From the NCBI GenBank assembly GCA_015039315.1, contig WIDE01000051.1:124001-188000 (forward strand): a stretch of 64,000 nt of DNA. The letters are read 5' to 3'. This document shows, piece after piece, positions 58,860-64,000 of the stretch. The stretch's first letter is position 1. The number at the start of each line of letters is the position of its first letter. Source of the DNA: Clavulina sp. PMI_390 (Eukaryota; Basidiomycota; Agaricomycetes; Cantharellales; Hydnaceae). A model generated the notes under the pieces. It ran no database searches and was not told the DNA's origin. It saw only the letters and a program-made list of their open reading frames with translations. Made by a program: the position numbers and the translations under genes.

Positions 58860-59124
58860 TCTGAATTGTCGTTTGTGCTTGGCCCTCTTTCTTTCTCCCG
58901 TTGCGTTGCTTGAGCCTCGTTCCCATCGCCCGAGTCTCGCACTTCCCCTCTTTTTTTTTTTTCACTCTCCTCGCTTTGAGTTGCTTTCCCCCGACACTCG
59001 CTACCCGCGCTTGCCTACCACCCTCAAAAACTCTATCGAGGGTTACCCATTCCTTGTTGCCCCCTCCTCCCCCCATAAATCCCCACTCCTTTAGCATCCC
59101 GGTTCTTTCCCCCCCTCTGCAACC
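58860..59124 (+). promoter_or_regulatory. Pyrimidine-rich leader of the expansin-like gene
   Basis: A strongly C/T-rich strand asymmetry, including a T-run at about 58951-58963 and CCCCCTCCTCCCCCC near 59062, leads into the ATG at 59125 (context GCAACCATGG). Such CT blocks are common just upstream of highly expressed filamentous-fungal genes. No TATA box was identified. Confidence 0.4.
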
Positions 59125-60391
59125 ATGGTCTCCACTGCTGCTCTCTACGCTCTTGCGCTCCTATGCTCCTCTGCGCTCGCATCACCACTCGCGGCGTCTT
59201 TAAATGGACTCGATCACCGCGCTGCACATCGCAATCATCACGGTCACGTCCACGGCCGTTCCCCTCGCCCAATCAATCCCCCTTCCCCCAATTCGAACTT
59301 GACAATAATCGACGCTGCAGCTGCTCGTCGTGCCAGGCGCGCCGTCGCTAGGCGTTGTGCCGCTCGCAACACTACTTCTTCCAGTACTACATCAAGCGCA
59401 CCTAACAACGTCGGCGGATCACCTTCAACTACTTCTAGTGCTGCTTCTCCTACAACTTCTAGTTCTGGTGGAGGAGGTGGTGGTGGAGGCGGTGGTGGGG
59501 GCGGTGCAGGCAAACCCGCCAATTGGCCCACGGTCACCCAGGCTGGCCCCACATACGCTCACACTGTAGCCACTGCATCGGATCCCTATCTTACCAGCAT
59601 ATCCGAGGTGCGTATTTCGCTTCAAATATTACATTTGATCGTTTTCTGGTTATACTGATGTTGTCGGTTGTTTATATCGTGTCGATTTCAACGACCCGGT
59701 TCTCCTCCTCACAGGCACTCAACTTTAACTCGGTTCCAGCGTACAACGAGGTGCACAACGGAGATTTAACTTATTACGATACTGGATATGTCGGGTGCGG
59801 TGACGTAAGCAATTCATTTTATTTATTATAATTTTTAAAATATTTTAACCATTTTTTCCGATTTTTCGCATTTTTCTCGCCTTTCTTATAGTACTACGAG
59901 AACGATTCATACACCGCAGCAGTTAGCCATATCTTATGGGAGAATTGGCCCGGTTCTGACGCCAGCGTAGACACCGATCGTATGTGTTCCCGCTGCCCCT
60001 GCATCAGACGAAATACTTACTGAACCGCTGTCTCTCTTATGAAATAGGCGCAACAATCTGCGGTCCCTTTGTTCCTGGCCGTTCGTATGTAAATGCGGAA
60101 GGCGGTTACTCCCCCGCACCGGGTCTGCAATCCTCCATCGGCACAGTAATCATTGGCGGTGACGGTGCGCCGAACTGCCAGACGGGCGTCGGCAAGATGG
60201 GTCAATGCCACATCCCCCGAACCGCGACGGTAACGAACCCAGCCAACGGCAAGTCGTGCGTCGTGAAAATCGTCGACAAGTGCGCAGGCTGCAGCGAGCA
60301 CGACCTCGACGTTACTCCGACGGTCTTTGCGTACCTGAGCGATATGAGCTTGGGACGGGTGCCAATCAGCTGGAAGTTCAACCACTTCTAA
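59125..60391 (+). CDS. Secreted expansin-like double-psi beta-barrel (RlpA/barwin-like) protein
   Basis: Extracellular wall-loosening or cerato-platanin/expansin-type protein. The ATG at 59125 gives a signal peptide (MVSTAALYALALLCSSALAS). Next come a His/Arg-rich stretch, an RRARRAVARRC segment, Ser/Thr-rich low complexity and an uninterrupted run of 13 Gly. The folded domain is split across four exons: ALNFNSVPAYNEVHNGDLTY, YDTGYVGCGD, YYENDSYTAAVSHILWENWP, then ATICGPFVPGRSYV, GAPNCQTGVGKMGQCHIPRT, NPANGKSCVVKIVDKCAGCS, EHDLDVTPTVFAYLSDMSLG and RVPISWKFNHF. KIVDKC.GC..HDLDVTPTVF is the double-psi barrel signature with the conserved Asp. The RRAxR-like basic site before the linker could be a Kex2-type cleavage site. 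No family-45 hydrolase or CBM63 domain follows. Confidence 0.85.
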
Positions 60392-61316
60392 GGAGAACTC
60401 GAGAGGATAGAGAGCAAACGGGTGAACAAGAGCAAGTTTCTCTTACTCCCTCCATCTCCGCGAGTTCGGATTTGCCCTTCTCCGTCGACGCCCTCCTGTG
60501 ACCCATCAGCTGGTTCTGCGATCCATATTGTTATTCTTTGCACCTCGTTGTCTATTCAAGAGGCGATTTCACACGCGCTTTCGTGCATATCTATGTTTAT
60601 TTCCCCAACCTCGCTAGTAAAACGGCCAGCCCTGGTACTAGCTATTCATCTTGTGGTTTTGTACTTAGACATTCGATTGTAATGTATCATATCGCTAGTC
60701 CGATATCCATACAGCACGAATACGTCCCCCTCTCGCTATTATCACACATATAAGGCTGACGCAGCGAACAGTTTGTCAAGGTTCAGAGAACTTGGTTTGT
60801 ATACAGTATTTGATTGTGATGCCTTTTTTTTACGAAGCGGCTTTTGCGCATACAGCGAATTATTTGGATAAGGAGACAGTTGCGAGTGATGATGGGTGGA
60901 GCGTGGATGATGGTAAGAGGAGTGCTAGTGGTGTCAAGAAATTATAAGTGATTGCATGAAAATATTGAGGGCATGGAGTATTGTTGGATTGCGAGGAGCG
61001 CGTAGAACATTGCCGGTCTGGACGAGAAAGCGAAGAGTGTGACAAGAAAGCGAAGGGTGTGACAAGAAAGTGAAGCGTCTGATGAGAGGAGCGAAGTAGC
61101 GAGAGAGGTGAAGAAAGTAGCAAAATGCGAGTCGAGTGACAGCTTTGGCGAACAAGAAACTTTTAACAGCAGCGAGAGCGAACGCAGAATTGAGAGACTT
61201 CGGGAAAATGCAGGAGCGGAGAGCTTGGTGTGTGAAGAGACTTTGGTAGGCGTTGCTTGAGCGAATCGTCGCCGTCGTAGTCTTGATATGGAGAAAAATG
61301 AAGCTCTACTATTAAT
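60392..61316. other. Intergenic region with a short tandem repeat
   Basis: Contains the 3' UTR of the expansin-like gene, then a purine-rich plus strand with three 20-nt repeats at about 61021-61080. No gene was recognised. Confidence 0.55.
61021..61080. repeat. Three-copy 20-bp tandem repeat
   Basis: Three imperfect copies (61021-61040, 61041-61060, 61061-61080) of GACAAGAAAGCGAAGGGTGT. They lie in the intergenic space between the expansin-like gene and the unknown gene. Confidence 0.85.
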
Positions 61317-62397
61317 TCAGACGGATTGATTTCCTTTATTTAAACCCCTCTTCTTCCGTTGCCGCACCAGCGCTCGTGCAGCCCTAAAGTCCATGACGCT
61401 CTGCGCTTTTTGTGCCGCTACTGCTGCAACCCTTGCACGGTAGTCTTCAATCGTTGTATGTGACTCTGGAGTCTGAGTAGTAGAGGCATTTTGGGAAGAC
61501 GCGCTCAGATGGAATGAAGTTGATGTGTTAGGGCTATCTAGAGTACCAGGAGGTCGTGAATCTTCCGGAGATACAGAGCTAGTGAAACCATCGGCTGAGC
61601 CAGCGCCGCTTGTTCTGGTTGTAGAGGAAGCAGGGATGACGTTATTATGTGAAGGGCTATCGCAATTGTCGAGTGTATTCTGCTATCATAGAAGAGAGTG
61701 GACGTTATAGGTAAATTTATTACGCATTATTGGAAGGAACGCACGGATAGCTCCAGTTGGTGACCTGCATGCAACCCAACGTTGCTAGTTGTTCCTGGTT
61801 TTGGTGGAAGGGAGGGGGAGGAGGTTGCTGATTTAGTTGCATCTGTATTCTTGCGTCTTTTTGGCATCGAGGGAGCCGAAGGATTGTAAACTATTAAAGG
61901 TAACACCATAGGTTGCATAGTGGGGGCGTAAGCGGCGCGATCGAATACAGGAATTGGTCCCGGAAAACCTAGATATCAGAGTAGTGACTTGCCATTCTCC
62001 TCTGCTGATGCCGTCTCTCCGTGTTGAAGACTATCTCCAAGGGGACCTGAAATGTCGTTTTGCCCAGAATGAGTCATGATCGTGCTATAAAGCTTCTCAA
62101 ACCTACGCGTTTGCTCTGCACGAGGCCGTTTGCCCTGTTCAGTGATTGGAGACTTCAGTTCTCTGGTATCGCGCGATCGAAGTCGTAAAACTTGCGTTTG
62201 AATTCACCAGTGACTCGAATTCCACTGAGCCAGCATCTGATTCTCTGTCTGTCGCGTGGAGAGGAGATGCATCGTCGTTCGTGTGAAGGACCGGTCATAT
62301 GTATATGCTAGAGAGAGAAATTAACGCGTTATTTACCTTTTTGAGGTCGTTTATCCCTCATATCTTGGCTTATCAGGTCTTTTGCATGTCTGGGCAT
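61317..62397 (-). CDS. Unrecognised low-complexity basic protein (spliced)
   Basis: No known family is recognised. Reading the minus strand from the ATG at 62397 gives MPRHAKDLISQDMRDKRPQK and a GTAAAT donor. Further in-phase exons read YDRSFTRTTMHLLSTRQTEN, ITEQGKRPRAEQTRRFEKLY, STIMTHSGQNDISGPLGDSL, then PMVLPLIVYNPSAPSMPKRR, KNTDATKSATSSPSLPPKPG and HQLELS. The last exon is open for over 120 codons without any in-frame ATG: SPSHNNVIPASSTTRTSGAG, TIEDYRARVAAVAAQKAQSV, MDFRAARALVRQRKKRGLNK, ending GNQSV at a TGA (61317). Evidence is the run of compatible splice sites and consistent basic, Ser/Thr-rich composition. KRPRAEQ and MPKRRK are possible nuclear-localisation signals. Some exon joints are tentative. 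Confidence 0.5.
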
Positions 62398-62546
62398 CGT
62401 GTGGGAGGTGGTGAGGGATGTATTACGATTGGTTGATCCTTTGCTTGGCACTGTTTTTATCGAGTCCCAAAGTCAACAATCTCCCACACCGCTCCCCGTA
62501 TGAGTATCTCAATCGAAAACCGCTAGTATTCAGAAGCAAGCGTCGA

Positions 62547-63085
62547 CATTGACCGTAACATCCTGCGCACTGCAACGGTTTGCAAGCCCCGCCAACGATA
62601 AATCCTGCGTCGTCAAAATCGTCGATAAATGTGCGACCTGCGTCATCAAGCGTCTTTCGTTATCTGAGGGATGTCAGCTTTGCGTGCCGATCACACGGAA
62701 TTCAATCATTTATAATCTTAAATCCGGCCTCTTGAGAAGGAGCCAGTCTTACATCCTCCCCTACTTACTTTCCTATTTTCTTGCAACCCCAATTTTTCCT
62801 GTTCGTCGCTCCCTTTCTCGCGACGTATCGTCCACACTGTATGCGATTGATATTCATCTCGCAACTGGACCAGCTGGTCCTGCACCCTTTATTTGCGGTT
62901 TGGCCTCTCGGGATCTTCTCGGGGGACTCTGGCTCGCCACATCTCCCGCACGTATTCCCAGACTCACCAGTCGTGCTCTGACTAGTCCCGGTACTAGCGA
63001 TTTGCCTTATTTGTTTTGTACTTTCATTCGTACCTATACCCTGAATGTAATGTATCGTATTACTAGTCTGATATTGACACGTAAC
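62547..63085 (+). pseudogene. Decayed partial copy of the expansin-like gene
   Basis: A segment at 62582-62640 encodes SPANDKSCVVKIVDKCATC, matching NPANGKSCVVKIVDKCAGCS of the gene at 59125-60391 in residues and largely in bases (the GTCGTCAAAATCGTCGATAA block). Just after the second Cys the sequence diverges, with VIKRLSL in place of EHDLDVTP and frame shift to a degenerate YLRDVSF-like stretch. Further on, 63000-63080 (TTGTTTTGTACTTTCATTCG and AATGTAATGTATCGTATTAC) resembles the 3' UTR of the intact gene around 60655-60715. It lacks start, signal peptide and most exons. A long open frame through it is fortuitous. Confidence 0.78.
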
Positions 63086-63155
63086 TGAACCAAGCAAGAG
63101 ATTTATTACTTCCAGGTGAATTGTTCAACTAACATACCAGCAAAAAAGGAAAGAA

Positions 63156-64000
63156 TTATACAACGTGCACATAGAATAGTTCTCTTAACCCTCGCAAGTC
63201 ACCGGATGGCTCGCAACTACACGGCTCCGCCCCTAACAGCGAGAATCGCGATGCTTTGCTACTCTGATGCTGCTCTTCCCCCTCTTCCCCAATGCTCTCT
63301 AATATTGGAGAGCCGACACCACACCCACCAGCAGGGGCGATATGGAAGTGTGGTGCCGGCTCCATAGTGGATGACGAGTCTCTCCGATGCGGTTCAACCG
63401 CGAAACTCGATGATGATGATACCGAGGTTATTATTGCTTCGCTCCCACCACCACTAGCAGTAGCGCCAGCGACGCGCGATTGTGCCCCGAAGAAATCGTC
63501 AAACATGTCCATCTGACTCATCTCAGGCATAGCAGTGGCGTTGTCGGCCGCGTAAAATGGTTCGGGCACCTGCTCGGCTTGCTGTTGTTGATCATTCGGG
63601 TGCTGATAATGTTTCTGCTTGTCAGGCGGCGGCGACTCGACGTCGATCAAGGTCCAACGGGGCTGCCATGCAAGCGGGTCTGATGGATCGGAGAGCGTCA
63701 TGACATCCTTGATGTTGAGCAGCAGCCGAGCACAACATATGGAGGAGACGGACGACGTGACGTCAAAGGTGATGAGGTCGATATCATGGGTGTTTCCCTG
63801 TCGGCGAAAAAATAGCAGCAGATGAAATACTGTTGTCAGGCAATCTGAACCAAGGATCTGGAGGGATTCTGTTTTAGGCACGCACGTATTTGGATGCGCC
63901 AGCTACGAGACACAATATCGAGCCAACTGCCGATCAGAGAGAACAAGTGAGATGTCAAATACGCAGCGCCACTGAAGGCTTGAGCTGACTTACTCGTCAC
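63156..64000 (-). CDS. 3' end of a putative fungal membrane-protein gene (partial)
   Basis: The gene runs off the right end of the window. A small exon near 63890-63930 gives VGSILCLVAGASKY, hydrophobic and ending at a GTGCGT donor. The last exon (from about 63870) reads SLQILGSDCLTTVFHLLLFF, SVSSICCARLLLNIKDV, a polar Gln/Ser-rich tail with QMDMFDDFFGAQSR and CGVGSPILESIGEEGEEQ, and ends in LREL FYVHVV. Small hydrophobic exons followed by S-S-I-C-C-A-R-L-L-L-N-I and a hydrophilic tail recall the C-terminus of Agaricomycete DUF6533/6534-type seven-helix proteins. This resemblance is by eye and modest. The start is not visible. Confidence 0.42.

Noticed and set aside
62549..63088. 179-codon plus-strand gene
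   Set aside because: Only about 20 residues match the expansin-like protein; the rest is degenerate and includes 3'-UTR-like sequence, so it is treated as a pseudogene.

Overview
The window is nuclear DNA of a filamentous basidiomycete. Genes are densely packed on both strands and cut by many short (about 50-100 nt) GT-AG introns. Recognisable products include UPF3, ORC3, NDC80, SPO11, TAP42, GAL7, an SSK2-type MAPKKK, a G-alpha subunit, and secreted fasciclin and expansin-like proteins. The style (small exons, expanded accessory enzymes, wall proteins) suggests an Agaricomycete, possibly of the Rhizoctonia/Ceratobasidium type; that placement is inference. No bacterial, organellar, viral or CRISPR sequence was seen. 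Most coding sequences below were assembled by joining exons by eye, so spans are firmer than individual splice sites.

Layout. 0-7 kb: the 3' end of a GYF/SMY2-like gene (+), a PrxQ-type peroxiredoxin (-), a microsomal-type epoxide hydrolase (+) interrupted by a long inverted repeat, and TAP42 (-). 8.4-10 kb: a G-alpha subunit (-). 11.6-12.8 kb: a beta-trefoil (ricin-B-like) protein (-). 14.4-20.5 kb: two tandem, closely related PLP aminotransferases (+) with duplicated upstream DNA. 20.9-22.6 kb: a zinc alcohol dehydrogenase (-). 23.6-26.4 kb: a divergent kinase-domain protein with an unrecognised N-terminal part (-). 27-28.9 kb: a secreted two-domain fasciclin protein (+).

29.3-38.5 kb is a compact housekeeping block: SPO11 (-), a chalcone-isomerase-fold mitochondrial AIM18-like protein (+), a POP7/Rpp20-like RNase P/MRP subunit (-), ORC3 (+) and UPF3 (-). 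38.9-43.6 kb: an SSK2/Wis4-type HOG-pathway MAPKKK (+). 44-47 kb: a multi-pass membrane protein with a Ser/Thr-rich extracytoplasmic segment (-). 47.8-51 kb: a HAD sugar-phosphatase-like gene (-) diverging from GAL7 (+). 51.2-54.2 kb: kinetochore NDC80 (-). 54.7-56.3 kb: an MDR-family oxidoreductase (+). 56.6-58.7 kb: a PLC-X-domain protein (-). 59.1-60.4 kb: an expansin-like double-psi beta-barrel protein (+). 61.3-62.4 kb: an unrecognised basic, low-complexity protein (-). About 62.5-63.1 kb: a decayed partial copy of the expansin-like gene. 63.2-64 kb: the 3' end of a putative membrane-protein gene (-).

The genes do not form one pathway. The most unusual items are: the inverted repeat inside the epoxide hydrolase; the HAD gene, whose catalytic DxDGT motif appears to be completed by a 6-nt microexon behind a non-canonical GC donor; the tandem aminotransferase duplication; the kinase lacking a visible glycine loop; and the expansin relic.
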